DNA of 64,000 nucleotides from Limnohabitans sp. (GTDB lineage: Bacteria; Pseudomonadota; Gammaproteobacteria; Burkholderiales; Burkholderiaceae_C), in contig VERE01000001.1 in NCBI GenBank assembly GCA_018882835.1, forward strand, positions 44,271 to 108,270, read 5' to 3'. Below, piece by piece: positions 8,823 through 18,315 of this stretch. Position numbers and translations under genes: made by a program. The number at the start of each line of letters is the position of its first letter. Position 1 is the first letter of the stretch. The notes beneath the pieces are model-generated. The model made no database searches. It was not told the DNA's origin and saw only the letters and a list, made by a program, of their open reading frames with translations.

Positions 8823-9541
8823 GCACGATTGTTTCCCCCGGCCTGACCTTGCAGGGCGTGACCCCACCCTTGTCGCTGAAAAATTTTGGCTTGATTGCCT
8901 TCGACATGGACTCGACCCTGATCAATATCGAGTGCATTGACGAGGTGGCTGACGCCGCCGGCCGCAAGGCCGAAGTGGCGGCCATCACCGAAGCGGCCAT
9001 GCGCGGCGAAATCACCGACTACAAAGACAGCCTGCGCCGGCGCGTGGCTCTGCTCAAGGGCGTGCCCGAAAGCGCCTTGAGCGAGGTCTACCAGCAACGC
9101 TTGCGTCTGAACCCGGGGGCCGCCGAACTGGTGCAAGCCTGCAAGGCTGCGGGCTTGAAAGTGCTGCTGGTCAGCGGCGGCTTCACTTATTTCACCGACC
9201 GCGTGCGTGACACCCTGGGCATCGACTTCACGCGCAGCAATGTGTTCGAAATCGAGAACGGCTTGCTCACCGGCCGCATGGTGGACCAACCCTGGGGCGA
9301 CATTTGCGACGGCGAAGAAAAGCGCCGCATGGTGTTGCAAACCTGCGCACAGCTGGGGATCACGCCGGGCCAAGCCATCGCCATGGGGGATGGCGCCAAC
9401 GATTTGCCAATGATGAAAGCCTGCGCCGATGCCGGCGGCCTCTCGGTGGCTTACCACGCCAAGCCGAAAGTGCGTGAGCAGGCAAGGGTGTCGATCGCGT
9501 CCGGTGGCCTCGACCGCCTGCTGGAAATTTTTGCCCGCTGA
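8819..9541 (+). CDS. serB: phosphoserine phosphatase
   Basis: A 240-residue HAD-family phosphatase for the last step of serine synthesis. HAD motif I is FDMDSTLI (nucleophile plus general acid Asp), motif II is LLVSGGFTYF, and motif IV is GDGANDLPM. The cap region begins ECIDEVAD. Length and motifs match SerB without the N-terminal ACT domain that some relatives carry. It overlaps mfd by four bases (ATGA), so it is probably made from the mfd transcript. Confidence 0.95.
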   Translation: MSTIVSPGLTLQGVTPPLSLKNFGLIAFDMDSTLINIECIDEVADAAGRKAEVAAITEAAMRGEITDYKDSLRRRVALLKGVPESALSEVYQQRLRLNPGAAELVQACKAAGLKVLLVSGGFTYFTDRVRDTLGIDFTRSNVFEIENGLLTGRMVDQPWGDICDGEEKRRMVLQTCAQLGITPGQAIAMGDGANDLPMMKACADAGGLSVAYHAKPKVREQARVSIASGGLDRLLEIFAR

Positions 9542-9601
9542 CGGCTTTGTTAGGCCCCCCCTCAGGGCCACTGCAATCCCAAGCCGAAAAGAAATCGTTG
9601 C

Positions 9602-10639
9602 TTAAGCGAAAGTCAGCTGGACTTTCATCGACTGGTGGCGGTCTGCGGCCAGCGCGAAAGCTTCTTCGAATTGGGTATACGGCAAGCTGTGGCTGATCAG
9701 AGGCTTGACGTCGACCAAGCCTTTGTTCATCAGCTCGACTGCCAAGGCAAATTCTTCGTGGAAGCGGAAGGAGCCGCGCAGGTCGAACTCTTTGGCGACC
9801 AACACGTTGAGGGGAATGCTGATTTCACCGCCCGTGCCCACCTGCACAATGATGCCGCGCGGCTTGAGTACGTCAAAACCTGCGCGCAAAGCCTGCGCAT
9901 TGCCGCTGGCTTCAATCAGCACATCAAAGTAACCTTTGTCGGCCTTGTAGCCGTCCAGTCCATCAGGGTGGGTGGCCACGTTGACCGTGTGGTCGGCCCC
10001 GACTTGGCGCACACGCGCCAGGGTTTGGTCGGTCACGTCCGTGGCCACCACTTCGGCGGCTCCGGCGCGGCGCGCTGCGATGACGATCAAGGCGCCAATG
10101 GGACCGCAGCCTGTGACCAACACGCGCTTGCCCAGCAGATCGCCAGCACGGCGCACAGAATGCAGGGCCACCGACAGCGGCTCGGCCATGGCCGCTTCGG
10201 CATCGCTCACGTTGTCCGCGACGGCATGGGCTTGCCAGGCCTCGATGATCAACTCTTGCCGGAAGGCGCCCTGAATGTGAGGCCAAGGCATGGCACTGCC
10301 ATAAAAACGCATGTTCAGGCAATGGTTGTGCTGGCCCTTTTGGCAATACGCGCAATGGCCGCAGGGACGGCTGGGACTGATCGAAATGCGGGTGCCGGCT
10401 TGAATTGACCTGACCGCGGCGCCCACCTCGGCCACCACACCCGACACCTCGTGGCCCAGCACCATGGGTTGCTTGACACGGACAGTGCCAAAGCCACCAT
10501 GCTGAAAGTAATGCAGATCGGAGCCACAAATGCCACCGGCGCGCATGTGCACGCGCAGTTGGTTTTCACCCAAGGCTTCATGCGGCGTGTCTTCAATGCG
10601 CAGATCGCGGGCGGAATGGATGACGAGGGCTTGAGGCAT
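9602..10639 (-). CDS. idnD: zinc-dependent L-idonate 5-dehydrogenase-like enzyme
   Basis: A 345-residue medium-chain dehydrogenase. The catalytic zinc site is in GGICGSDLHYF and GHEVSG. The structural zinc lobe is the four-cysteine run CGHCAYCQKGQHNHC. The NAD(P) site is VTGCGPIG. The GGFGTVRVKQPMVLGHE segment resembles L-idonate 5-dehydrogenase, which oxidises L-idonate to 5-ketogluconate. I start at the ATG at 10639 with GGAG about six bases upstream, rather than at the TTG at 10657. It lies 14 bases downstream of the gluconate-5-dehydrogenase-like gene, so the pair could interconvert idonate, 5-ketogluconate and gluconate. Sorbitol or threonine dehydrogenase activity is the main alternative. 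Confidence 0.8.
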   Translation of the reverse strand: MPQALVIHSARDLRIEDTPHEALGENQLRVHMRAGGICGSDLHYFQHGGFGTVRVKQPMVLGHEVSGVVAEVGAAVRSIQAGTRISISPSRPCGHCAYCQKGQHNHCLNMRFYGSAMPWPHIQGAFRQELIIEAWQAHAVADNVSDAEAAMAEPLSVALHSVRRAGDLLGKRVLVTGCGPIGALIVIAARRAGAAEVVATDVTDQTLARVRQVGADHTVNVATHPDGLDGYKADKGYFDVLIEASGNAQALRAGFDVLKPRGIIVQVGTGGEISIPLNVLVAKEFDLRGSFRFHEEFALAVELMNKGLVDVKPLISHSLPYTQFEEAFALAADRHQSMKVQLTFA

Positions 10640-10653
10640 GAGATTCTCCGGTT

Positions 10654-11472
10654 TCAAAGAGTGGCGGTCACGCCGCCGTCCACGTAAAGGATATGACCAT
10701 TGACAAAATCAGAGGCAGCACTGGACAGGAAGACCGCGGCGCCAACCAAGTCTTGCACATCGCCCCAACGCGCGCTGGGGGTGCGGCCAATCAGCCAGGC
10801 GCTGAACTTTTCATCGGCCACCAGGGACTGTGTGAGTTCGGTCTTGAAGTAGCCCGGCCCCAAGCCGTTGACCTGAATGCCGTGCTTGCCCCAATCGATG
10901 GCCATGCCCTTGGTCAGCATTTTCATGGCGCCTTTGGAGGCCGCATACGGCGCAATACCGGGCCGTCCGAGTTCGCTCTGGACCGAGCAGATGTTCACGA
11001 TCTTGCCCCGCTGACGCTGAATCATGTGTTGCGCCACAGCGCGTGACACCAAAAACGCGCTGTCCAGGTTGGTGCGCATGATGTTGTGCCACTGCGCCAC
11101 CGGGAACTGGTCGAGTGGCGAGCGAAAGGTCATGCCGGCGTTGTTGACCAAAATATCGATGGCCCCCGCTTGGGTTTCAATGCGGGCAATGGCCGCATCG
11201 ACTTCGGCCTGGGCCGTGACATCGAAACCTTCGCTGAGCACGCGCTGCGCCCCATCGCCCGTTGCGGCCTGAACTTCATCACGCAGGGTCTGTGCCGCGC
11301 GTGACAGCTTGCCAGTATCGCGACCATTGAGAATCACCCGCGCCCCGGCCGACAGCAGGCCGCGCGCCAGCGCAAAGCCAATGCCACCACTGGAGCCCGT
11401 GATCAAGGCAGTACGACCGCGCAAGTCAAACATGCGCAGTGCCGAAGGAAGAGAAGATGTGTTATTCGTCAT
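10654..11472 (-). CDS. idnO: SDR oxidoreductase, gluconate 5-dehydrogenase-like
   Basis: A 272-residue short-chain dehydrogenase. It has the cofactor motif TGSSGGIG, NNAGMTFR, the catalytic Ser in NICSVQS, the YAASK tetrad, and the GPGYFKTELT segment usual for 5-ketogluconate reductases. The expected reaction is 5-keto-D-gluconate to D-gluconate. The start at 11472 (MTNNTSS) has no clear ribosome binding site; a later ATG (MFDLRGR) is also possible. It is the promoter-proximal gene of the idnO-idnD pair and is divergent from the Ldh_2 gene, with a candidate operator over its start. Confidence 0.78.
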   Translation of the reverse strand: MTNNTSSLPSALRMFDLRGRTALITGSSGGIGFALARGLLSAGARVILNGRDTGKLSRAAQTLRDEVQAATGDGAQRVLSEGFDVTAQAEVDAAIARIETQAGAIDILVNNAGMTFRSPLDQFPVAQWHNIMRTNLDSAFLVSRAVAQHMIQRQRGKIVNICSVQSELGRPGIAPYAASKGAMKMLTKGMAIDWGKHGIQVNGLGPGYFKTELTQSLVADEKFSAWLIGRTPSARWGDVQDLVGAAVFLSSAASDFVNGHILYVDGGVTATL

Positions 11473-11482
11473 ACGATATGAT
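11468..11482. promoter_or_regulatory. candidate operator between idnO and the Ldh_2 gene
   Basis: GTCATA-CGA-TATGAT is a near-perfect inverted repeat (one arm mismatch) over the idnO start, in the 73-base divergent intergenic region. Short AT-rich dyads of this kind are typical of GntR-family sites, which often control sugar-acid genes. No regulator gene is adjacent, so the assignment is an inference. Confidence 0.35.
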
Positions 11483-11545
11483 TTTAGAAGAAAAACCGCT
11501 TTTCCGACTTGCCGCATGGCTTCGTAGAAACCCCCAGGAGACACC

Positions 11546-12595
11546 ATGACCTCACCTCCCCGCTATGCCGCCGAACAGCTTCACCGCTATGCCAGCGCCT
11601 TGCTGCAAAAGGCGGGCATGCAAACCGAACTCGCCGAGTGCGTGGCCGACACCTTGGTCCAGGGTGACTTGTTAGGCCACGACACCCATGGTTTGGCGTT
11701 GCTGGCTGGCTACCTCAAAGAGTTGGAAACAGGCAGCATGCGTGCCCAGGGGGCGCCCCTGGTGGTCTCCGATCGCCCTGCTGCCCTGCTGTGGGACGGG
11801 CAGCGCCTGCCCGGCCCCTGGCTGATGAAACAGGCCATGGACACGCTGACCCCACGTGCGCGCGAACTCGGTGTGTCCTCGCTGGTCATCCGCCGCAGCC
11901 ACCACATTGCCTGTCTGGCTGTGTATCTGTTGCGCGCACTGCAAGACGATTTGCTGATGGTGCTGGCCTGCTCCGACGCCAACTCGGCCAGTGTGGCGCC
12001 TTTTGGCGGCACTCAGGCGGTGTTCACGCCCAACCCCTTGGCACTGGGCTTTCCTTTGAGCGACGAAAGTGGCGTGATGGTGGACATTTCTGCCTCCATC
12101 ACCACCAATGGCATGAGCAACCGCAAGCACAAGGCCGGCGAGAAATATGCCTACGATGTGCTGATCGATGCAGACGGCAACCCCAGCAACGACCCGGCCC
12201 TGCTGTTTGCCACCCCTCCCGGCACCCTGTTGCCAGTGGGCGGCCTCACCCACGGACACAAGGGCTATGGCTTGTCTTTGCTGGTTGAATCGCTGACAGG
12301 GGGTTTGGCGGGCCATGGCCGAGCAGACCCGAAAGAGGGCTGGGGTGCGACGGTGCACATCACCCTGTACGACCTGAAAGCCTTTGGCGGTCACGCCGAG
12401 TTCCTGCGCCAGATGGATACCGTGGCTGAACGTTGTCGCACCAACAAGCCCATCGATCCGCAACGCCCGGTGCGCTTGCCCGGTGAGGGCGGGTTGGCGC
12501 GCCGCGCGCAGCAGCTGAAAGAGGGTGTGCAACTGCACCCCTCTATCCTGCCTTCGTTGGAAGACTACGCGAACAAATTTGGCGTGAAGCTCTGA
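11546..12595 (+). CDS. Ldh_2 family (malate/L-lactate-type) NAD(P)-dependent oxidoreductase
   Basis: A 349-residue member of the malate/L-lactate dehydrogenase Ldh_2 family, which reduces or oxidises small 2-hydroxy/2-keto acids (malate, sulfolactate, ureidoglycolate, 2,3-diketogulonate). Family blocks seen are GHDTHGLA with the catalytic His, the RRSHHIACL segment, the TPNPLALGFP cofactor loop, and GLTHGHKGYGLSLLVE near the C-terminus. AGGAG precedes the ATG at a good distance. Divergence from idnO-idnD across a shared control region suggests a role in the same sugar-acid route, perhaps as a 2-keto-acid reductase. The substrate cannot be read from sequence. Confidence 0.75.
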   Translation: MTSPPRYAAEQLHRYASALLQKAGMQTELAECVADTLVQGDLLGHDTHGLALLAGYLKELETGSMRAQGAPLVVSDRPAALLWDGQRLPGPWLMKQAMDTLTPRARELGVSSLVIRRSHHIACLAVYLLRALQDDLLMVLACSDANSASVAPFGGTQAVFTPNPLALGFPLSDESGVMVDISASITTNGMSNRKHKAGEKYAYDVLIDADGNPSNDPALLFATPPGTLLPVGGLTHGHKGYGLSLLVESLTGGLAGHGRADPKEGWGATVHITLYDLKAFGGHAEFLRQMDTVAERCRTNKPIDPQRPVRLPGEGGLARRAQQLKEGVQLHPSILPSLEDYANKFGVKL

Positions 12596-12624
12596 GCATG
12601 AGATTGCGCTTGCGATGAGGGGTG

Positions 12625-14511
12625 CTAGCGCAAGGCTTGGTAGATGGCTTGTGCGAGGTCTTCGGAAATGCCATCCACAGTGCACAGGTCTTGCACACTG
12701 GCTTCGGCCACGCCGCGCACGCCGCCGAAGCGTTGCAACAGGCGGGCGCGTTTTTTCGGGCCCACACCAGGAATGTCTTCAAGCTTGCTGCCGCCCACGC
12801 GCACGCGTGCCCGCTGGGCACGCATGCCGGTGATGGCAAAGCGGTGGGCTTCGTCGCGAATTTGCGCCACCAGCATCAAGGCCGCCGAGTCGCGTCCCAG
12901 ATAAACTTTTTCGCGACCATCGGCAAACACCAGATCTTCAAGGCCGACCTTGCGGCCCTCGCCCTTTTCCACACCGACGATGCGAGACAGGTCCAAGCCC
13001 AGAGATTCGAAAACTTCGCGCGCCATGCCCACCTGCCCTTTGCCGCCGTCGATCAACACCAAATCTGGAAAGCGCCCTTCCCCCAGGCGAACACTTTCGG
13101 CGAGTTTGCTGTATCGGCGCATCAGCACTTGGCGCATGGCGGCGTAATCATCCCCCGGCGTGATGCCCTCGATGTTGTATCGCCGGTACTCCGAGGCCTG
13201 CATTTTGTGGTGGTGAAAGACAACGCACGAGGCCTGCGTGGCCTCACCCGCCGTGTGTGAAATGTCGAAGCACTCGATGCGAAAGCCATCAAAGTCTTCT
13301 GGCGCAAGGTCCAAAGCTTCCAGCAAGGCGCGGGTGCGCGCTTGCTGCGAGCCCTCTTCGGCCAGCAAGCGCGTCAATTGAATTTGTGCATTTTGTTGCG
13401 CCATTTCCAGCCAGATGCGCCGCTGCTCTCGCGGCTGATGCACAGCGCTGATGCGCACGCCGCTTTGCTCGCTGAGGACATCGATCAAGCCTTTGTCCAC
13501 ACGATGGCTGGTGATCAGCGCTGGCGGCACCGGCACCTCCAGGTAATGCTGGGCCAGAAAAGCCTCCAGCACTTCCGCAGGCTCGGCATCCTCGACATGC
13601 ATCGGAAAGTAAGGCCGGTCGCCCAAATGGCGGCCACCGCGCACCATGGCGAGGTTGACGCAGGCTTTGCCGCCTTGAATTTGCACAGCCAGAATGTCCA
13701 CGTCCTGGTCATCCACAGTGTCCACCGCTTGTTGGTGCAACACCTTGGAAAGCGCCGTGATCTGGTTGCGCAGTTCTGCGGCTTGCTCGAACTCAAGCTT
13801 GTCGGAATGCGCCAACATGCGCTGCTCCAAATCGGCCATGACTTGCTGGGTTTCACCACGCAAAAAACGAGTGGCGCTGGCCACGTCCTTGGCATAGTCT
13901 TCCACCGAGATATGGCCGACACAAGGCCCCGAGCAGCGCTTGATTTGAAACAGCAAACATGGGCGCGTGCGATGGCTGAACACCGTGTCCTCGCAGGTGC
14001 GCAAGTGAAAGACTTTTTGCATCAGCCAAATGGCTTCGCGCACCGCCCACACACTGGGGTAAGGCCCAAAATAGTCATGTCGCTTGTCGACCGCGCCGCG
14101 GTAGTACACCACCCTTGGAATGTCCGCCGGATGGGGGGCTGAATCAGCTGTTGCGGCACCGGCGGGACGGGCCCGCGTGAGCTTCAAGTAAGGGTAGCTC
14201 TTATCGTCCCGAAAAAGAATGTTGTACTTGGGCTTGAGCGTCTTGATGAGGTTGTTTTCCAGCAGCAAGGCCTCCGCCTCCGAGCGCACCACCGTGGTTT
14301 CCATCCGCACGATCTTGCCCACCATGTGACCAATGCGCGTTCCGCCGTGCTCGCGCTGAAAGTAGCTGGACACCCGCTTGCGCAGGTTGATGGCCTTGCC
14401 CACGTACAACACCTGGTCTTCCGCGTCGAAATAGCGGTACACCCCCGGCAATGCCGGCAAAGCGGCCACCTCGGCCAGCAATGGTTCGGGAAAGACATGT
14501 GAAGAAGACAT
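12625..14511 (-). CDS. uvrC: excinuclease ABC subunit C
   Basis: A 628-residue dual-incision nuclease of nucleotide excision repair. The GIY-YIG domain is at residues about 15-95 ([18 protein letters not shown]), followed by the cysteine cluster around CPGP-like [11 protein letters not shown], the UVR helix pair, the RNase H-like endonuclease domain (about 370-540, VLIDGGKGQ) and a C-terminal helix-hairpin-helix pair ([14 protein letters not shown]). A longer reading frame extends to 14823, but the first 104 residues are low-quality and lie antisense to earP, so I start at the ATG at 14511 (MSSSHVFP). It is divergent from earP with only 52 bases between. Confidence 0.95.
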   Translation of the reverse strand: MSSSHVFPEPLLAEVAALPALPGVYRYFDAEDQVLYVGKAINLRKRVSSYFQREHGGTRIGHMVGKIVRMETTVVRSEAEALLLENNLIKTLKPKYNILFRDDKSYPYLKLTRARPAGAATADSAPHPADIPRVVYYRGAVDKRHDYFGPYPSVWAVREAIWLMQKVFHLRTCEDTVFSHRTRPCLLFQIKRCSGPCVGHISVEDYAKDVASATRFLRGETQQVMADLEQRMLAHSDKLEFEQAAELRNQITALSKVLHQQAVDTVDDQDVDILAVQIQGGKACVNLAMVRGGRHLGDRPYFPMHVEDAEPAEVLEAFLAQHYLEVPVPPALITSHRVDKGLIDVLSEQSGVRISAVHQPREQRRIWLEMAQQNAQIQLTRLLAEEGSQQARTRALLEALDLAPEDFDGFRIECFDISHTAGEATQASCVVFHHHKMQASEYRRYNIEGITPGDDYAAMRQVLMRRYSKLAESVRLGEGRFPDLVLIDGGKGQVGMAREVFESLGLDLSRIVGVEKGEGRKVGLEDLVFADGREKVYLGRDSAALMLVAQIRDEAHRFAITGMRAQRARVRVGGSKLEDIPGVGPKKRARLLQRFGGVRGVAEASVQDLCTVDGISEDLAQAIYQALR

Positions 14512-14551
14512 GGGGCTATTGTGCCGACTCTGCAACCCCAGGCGCTCGCGG

Positions 14552-14557
14552 TATAAA
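14552..14557 (+). promoter_or_regulatory. -10-like box immediately before earP
   Basis: TATAAA at 14552-14557 ends six bases before the earP ATG at 14564. If used, transcription would start at or next to the ATG and the message would be nearly leaderless. No good -35 box is seen, and only a weak AGG precedes the ATG. Confidence 0.35.
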
Positions 14558-14563
14558 TAGGCC

Positions 14564-15619
14564 ATGACAGCCTCCCCCCGCTCAACCCTTGAAGCCGCCC
14601 CTTTGGAGCTGCGCTGGGATATTTTTTGCCAGGTCATCGACAACCACGGCGATCTTGGGGTGTGCTGGCGCCTGGCGCGCTCATTGGGTGCGCTGGGGAT
14701 GCGCGTCAGGCTCTGGGTCGACGATGCCTCTGCACTGGCCTGGATGGCGCCCGCAGGGCATCCGCAGGTGCAAGTCTTGCCCTGGCCGCTCACTGCCCCT
14801 GGTGACCTTGCCGATGTGGTCATCGAAGCCTTTGGCTGCGAGTTGCCCCACAGTTACCAGGTGATGTTGGGGCAAAACCCCCGATCCTGCATCTGGCTCA
14901 ACCTGGAGTACCTCAGCGCCGAGGCCTATGTGGCGCGCATGCATGGGTTGCCCTCGCCAGTGCTGAGCGGGCCGGCGAAGGGATGTACCAAATGGTTTTT
15001 CTATCCCGGCTTCACGGCGCAGACCGGTGGCTTGCTGCGCGAGCCAGGATTGCCAATGCCTTCATTCGCGCCTGGCGCACAGCCCTTGACGGTCAGCCTG
15101 TTCTGTTACGAACCGGTGAATCTGGCAGCCATGCTGCAGCGCTTGTCTGAGTTAGCGCACGGGGTGCATCTGAAGATCACGGCGGGTCGGGCCCAACAGG
15201 CCGTGGCAGCGCTGGGGCAGATACCGGCACTCAACCGCTTGAGCTGCCAGGCTTTGCCCCACATGCCCCAGGATGATTTCGATGCGATGCTGCAAACCTC
15301 GGATTTGAACTTTGTGCGCGGCGAAGACTCCCTGGTTCGCGCCCTGTGGGCCGGCAAACCTTTCGTCTGGCAAATTTACCCGCAGCACGATGGTGCCCAC
15401 TGGCACAAACTGACGGCCTTTCTGGATAGCTTGTCAGCGCCTACGGTGGTGCGTGCTTGGCACCTGTTCTGGAACGCCGATGAAGCCGCCCCCTGCCCGC
15501 CGTTGACTGCGCCGGACTGGCAAATTTGGCAGATCTGGGCCCGCGAAACCCAGGCCATTTTGCGCCAACAAACCGATTTGACCCGGCAGTTGATCGACTT
15601 TGTGGTGAAAAAGCGTTAA
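14564..15619 (+). CDS. earP: EF-P arginine rhamnosyltransferase
   Basis: A 351-residue GT-B glycosyltransferase that transfers rhamnose from dTDP-rhamnose to Arg32 of elongation factor P. The N-terminal [20 protein letters not shown] segment (with the catalytic Asp of DNHGD) and the donor-site block [26 protein letters not shown] are characteristic. It lies directly upstream of efp on the same strand, the usual arrangement in betaproteobacteria. The target EF-P indeed has arginine, not lysine, at position 32. The start is the only usable ATG; the 5' leader may be absent. Confidence 0.93.
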   Translation: MTASPRSTLEAAPLELRWDIFCQVIDNHGDLGVCWRLARSLGALGMRVRLWVDDASALAWMAPAGHPQVQVLPWPLTAPGDLADVVIEAFGCELPHSYQVMLGQNPRSCIWLNLEYLSAEAYVARMHGLPSPVLSGPAKGCTKWFFYPGFTAQTGGLLREPGLPMPSFAPGAQPLTVSLFCYEPVNLAAMLQRLSELAHGVHLKITAGRAQQAVAALGQIPALNRLSCQALPHMPQDDFDAMLQTSDLNFVRGEDSLVRALWAGKPFVWQIYPQHDGAHWHKLTAFLDSLSAPTVVRAWHLFWNADEAAPCPPLTAPDWQIWQIWARETQAILRQQTDLTRQLIDFVVKKR

Positions 15620-15632
15620 AATTCAAGGCTTT

Positions 15633-15650
15633 GCGAATTCTGGAATTCGC
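15633..15650. promoter_or_regulatory. perfect 8-bp inverted repeat between earP and efp
   Basis: GCGAATTC-TG-GAATTCGC has perfect arms with a two-base centre. It sits in the 81-base gap before efp, 13 bases after the earP stop. It is too tight to fold as an RNA hairpin without melting central pairs, so a protein-binding dyad is more natural, though it could also form a small hairpin. Function unknown. Confidence 0.45.
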
Positions 15651-15700
15651 CCCCGCCGCCCCTCGCGGCCTCCCTTTGTGGCCCTTGCGCCCCTGACCTT

Positions 15701-16255
15701 ATGAAAATCGCACAAGAAATTCGCGCCGGCAATGTGATCATGCAAGGCAAAGACCCCATGGTCGTTTTGAAAACCGAATACGCCCGTGGCGGTCGCAACG
15801 CCGCCACCGTGCGCATGAAGCTGAAAAGCCTGCTGAACAATTTCGGCACCGAAGTGGTTTTCAAGGCTGACGACAAGATGGATCAAATCGTCCTGGACAA
15901 GAAAGAGTGCACCTACTCTTACTTTGCCGACCCGATGTATGTGTGGATGGACACCGAGTACAACCAGTACGAAGTGGAAGCCGAAAACATGGGTGATGCC
16001 CTGAACTACCTGGAAGACGGCATGTCGGCCGAAGTGGTGTTCTACGAAGGCAAGGCCATTTCCGTCGAATTGCCCACCTCGGTCGAGCGCGAAGTCACCT
16101 GGACCGAACCCGCTGTCAAAGGCGACACTTCAGGCAAAGTGTTGAAGCCCGCAAAAATTGCCACCGGTTTCGAAATACCCGTGCCCATCTTCGTGGCGCA
16201 AGGTGACCGCATTGAAATTGACACCCGCACTGCGGAATACCGCCGTCGCGTCTGA
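15701..16255 (+). CDS. efp: translation elongation factor P
   Basis: A 184-residue EF-P, which rescues ribosomes stalled at polyproline stretches. The KOW-like N-domain carries the modification loop [10 protein letters not shown] with Arg at position 32, the residue rhamnosylated by EarP. Central and C-terminal OB domains follow, and the protein ends in [11 protein letters not shown]. It lies downstream of earP and is followed by a clear terminator at 16281. The PoxA/EpmA lysine system is not expected here because Lys34 is replaced. Confidence 0.96.
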   Translation: MKIAQEIRAGNVIMQGKDPMVVLKTEYARGGRNAATVRMKLKSLLNNFGTEVVFKADDKMDQIVLDKKECTYSYFADPMYVWMDTEYNQYEVEAENMGDALNYLEDGMSAEVVFYEGKAISVELPTSVEREVTWTEPAVKGDTSGKVLKPAKIATGFEIPVPIFVAQGDRIEIDTRTAEYRRRV

Positions 16256-16280
16256 GCTTTCCAGCAAAGCTTGCCAGTCA

Positions 16281-16300
16281 AGCGCCTTCGGGCGCTTTTT
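16281..16300 (+). terminator. Rho-independent terminator after efp
   Basis: AGCGCC-TTCG-GGCGCT, a six-base-pair GC stem with a stable UUCG tetraloop, followed directly by a T-run (TTTTT counting the last stem base). It starts 25 bases after the efp stop. Confidence 0.85.
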
Positions 16301-16325
16301 GCATTTCTGGCAGTAACATCCAGGC

Positions 16326-17189
16326 ATGGATGGCATGTTAGACCCTCAAGACCGACGCTTGGCAGAGGCCTGGGAAACGCTGAAGGCACAAAGCGAAAGC
16401 GGCGACGCCCTGGCGCCAGAATCCAACCGGCTGGCGTTTGCCGACCCCGAGTTTTTGCTGCGGCGCGAAACCAGGGGAATTCGCTTCCAACTGGAAATGC
16501 TCAAGCCGGACTTGGCCCAGCATGAGCGCGGCATTGAAAACACGGTGGTGGTGTTTGGCAGCGCGCGCTTTCGCAGCGAGGAGGTGGCCCACGCCGAGCT
16601 GGAGAAAGCACGCTCTGAGGGTAACCCCCAGGCCATTGCCCGCGCCGAGACGCTGGTGCGCAATGCCCACTATTACGAGCAAGCACGCGCCTTTGGCCAC
16701 AAGGTGGCCACTTACAGCTTGGACCAGTCACCTGCACACAAACTGTTTGTCTGCACGGGCGGTGGCCCCGGCATCATGGAGGCCGCCAACCGTGGCGCGC
16801 ATGAAGCCGGCGGTATCAGCGTGGGCTTGAACATCGCGCTACCCCACGAGCAAACGCCCAATCCCTACATCACGCCAGGCCTGAGCTTCAAGTTCCATTA
16901 TTTTGCGCTGCGCAAAATGCACTTCATGATGCGCGCCAAAGCGCTGGTGGCGTTTCCGGGTGGCTTTGGGACAATGGATGAACTGTTTGAAACCCTGACC
17001 CTGGTTCAATGCAAAAAAGCCAAGCCGGTGCCCATCGTCTTGTTCGGCAGCGACTATTGGCACCGCCTGCTGAACCTCCAAGTGATGCTGGACGAGGGCG
17101 CCATTTCGGTGGAAGACCTGAACCTTTTCAAATACGTAGACGATGTTCAAGACGCCTGGGGCGTCATCCGTGATTTTTATCAGCTCTGA
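16326..17189 (+). CDS. LOG family nucleoside monophosphate phosphoribohydrolase
   Basis: A 287-residue Rossmann-fold protein of the LONELY GUY / TIGR00730 family, which hydrolyses AMP or cytokinin riboside monophosphate to free base and ribose 5-phosphate. The two signature motifs are present: CTGGGPGIMEAANRGA and PGGFGTMDE (catalytic Glu). The N-terminal 70 residues are a helical extension found in the longer bacterial LOG type. A second ATG three codons later is possible. Its 3' end overlaps the MFS gene tail-to-tail by 26 bases. The physiological substrate in bacteria is often unknown; AMP nucleosidase-like activity is likely. Confidence 0.85.
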   Translation: MDGMLDPQDRRLAEAWETLKAQSESGDALAPESNRLAFADPEFLLRRETRGIRFQLEMLKPDLAQHERGIENTVVVFGSARFRSEEVAHAELEKARSEGNPQAIARAETLVRNAHYYEQARAFGHKVATYSLDQSPAHKLFVCTGGGPGIMEAANRGAHEAGGISVGLNIALPHEQTPNPYITPGLSFKFHYFALRKMHFMMRAKALVAFPGGFGTMDELFETLTLVQCKKAKPVPIVLFGSDYWHRLLNLQVMLDEGAISVEDLNLFKYVDDVQDAWGVIRDFYQL

Positions 17190-18315
17190 GGCGCCAGGCC
17201 ACCCGGGCACCCGACGACACCGCCGCTGCAAGGCACCAAAACACACCCGCAACGCCAATCAGGCCGCTGGTGGCGCCAAACACCATGGGCATCAAAACGC
17301 TGGAAGCGTTGATGGTCATCATTCGCAAACCCAGCGCCTCGCCTTGGCGCGGTTCGGGCGTGATTTGATGCAAGGTGCTCATCACCATGGGCTGTACCGA
17401 GCCCAGCGACAAGCCCAGCAAGCCGGAGCACAGGCCCATCATCCAGGCCGTGGCAGTGAAGGGGTACAAGGCCAGCAACAGCCCCGTCATGAGCATGGCG
17501 GCCGTGATGATTTGCCACTCCTTGAATCGCCCTGCAACCATCGGTAGTGAGAAGCGGATCAAGGTGGCGGCCAGCGCAAACGTGCCCAGCACCATGCCAA
17601 TGGCAGACGCACTGATGCCGCGCTCGTGCCCCAGAATGGGCACCATGAACGTGTGAACATCCCAGCAGGAAGACAAAAACCAGTTCACCAGCAACAGGCG
17701 TCGCAGCGGTGGGTCTCTCAGCAAATCCCAGGCCCGCTGGGGACCTTGCGCCGTCGGCGTCGCCTGGCTGGGACGTTCGTCAAGGGCGCGGATCCAAAGC
17801 CAGGTCAGCAGTGGCAACACCGCCATCGTGGCAAAAGCGGCGCGAAAGCCAGCATGGTCAATCAGCAGGCCTGCCAGCAAGGGCCCCACAAAGTTGGAGG
17901 CGGCAGGCCCGACCGACAGCCAGCTGAAAGCACTTCGAAGCGCGACAGTGTCAACTGCCATGCGGCCCACATGCCGTTGCAGCGCAATGATGACCGCGCC
18001 CGTCGCACCCCCTGTCAGCAAGGCGCTCACGCACAAGACGGGATACATCGGCCAAATGACCGCCAGCAGCGCCCCACTGAAAGCCATGGTGATGCCTATG
18101 CGCAAGGTGGGCTTCATGCCGTGGCGATCCACGAAGCGACCGGCTGGCAGCGCCAGGAACACTTGCGTCAAAGCGAACATGGCCAGCAACAGGCCCACGG
18201 CGGCCTCGCTGTGGCCCTCGCGCAGGGCCATCAAGGGCGAGGCCATGCGCATGCCTGTCATGCAAGCATGCAAGCAGACTTGGCCCGCCACCAGACGAAA
18301 CAGCTCTCGCTTCAT
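17164..18315 (-). CDS. MFS transporter
   Basis: A 383-residue major facilitator with about 12 hydrophobic segments. The loop between segments 2 and 3 carries the MFS signature in the form GRFVDRHGMKPTLR. The N-terminus begins KRELFRLVAGQVCLHACMTGMRMASPL. It lies downstream of rmuC with a four-base overlap (ATGA) and its tail overlaps the LOG gene. Substrate not predictable; drug/metabolite efflux is typical of this length class. Confidence 0.8.
   Translation of the reverse strand: MKRELFRLVAGQVCLHACMTGMRMASPLMALREGHSEAAVGLLLAMFALTQVFLALPAGRFVDRHGMKPTLRIGITMAFSGALLAVIWPMYPVLCVSALLTGGATGAVIIALQRHVGRMAVDTVALRSAFSWLSVGPAASNFVGPLLAGLLIDHAGFRAAFATMAVLPLLTWLWIRALDERPSQATPTAQGPQRAWDLLRDPPLRRLLLVNWFLSSCWDVHTFMVPILGHERGISASAIGMVLGTFALAATLIRFSLPMVAGRFKEWQIITAAMLMTGLLLALYPFTATAWMMGLCSGLLGLSLGSVQPMVMSTLHQITPEPRQGEALGLRMMTINASSVLMPMVFGATSGLIGVAGVFWCLAAAVSSGARVAWRLRADKNHG

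Noticed and set aside
9554..9572. Small GGCCC/GGGCC stem between serB and idnD
   Set aside because: Five-base stem without T-run; too weak to call a terminator on either strand.
12625..14823. UvrC with a 104-residue N-terminal extension
   Set aside because: The extension lies antisense to earP and is unlike UvrC; the ATG at 14511 gives the usual length.
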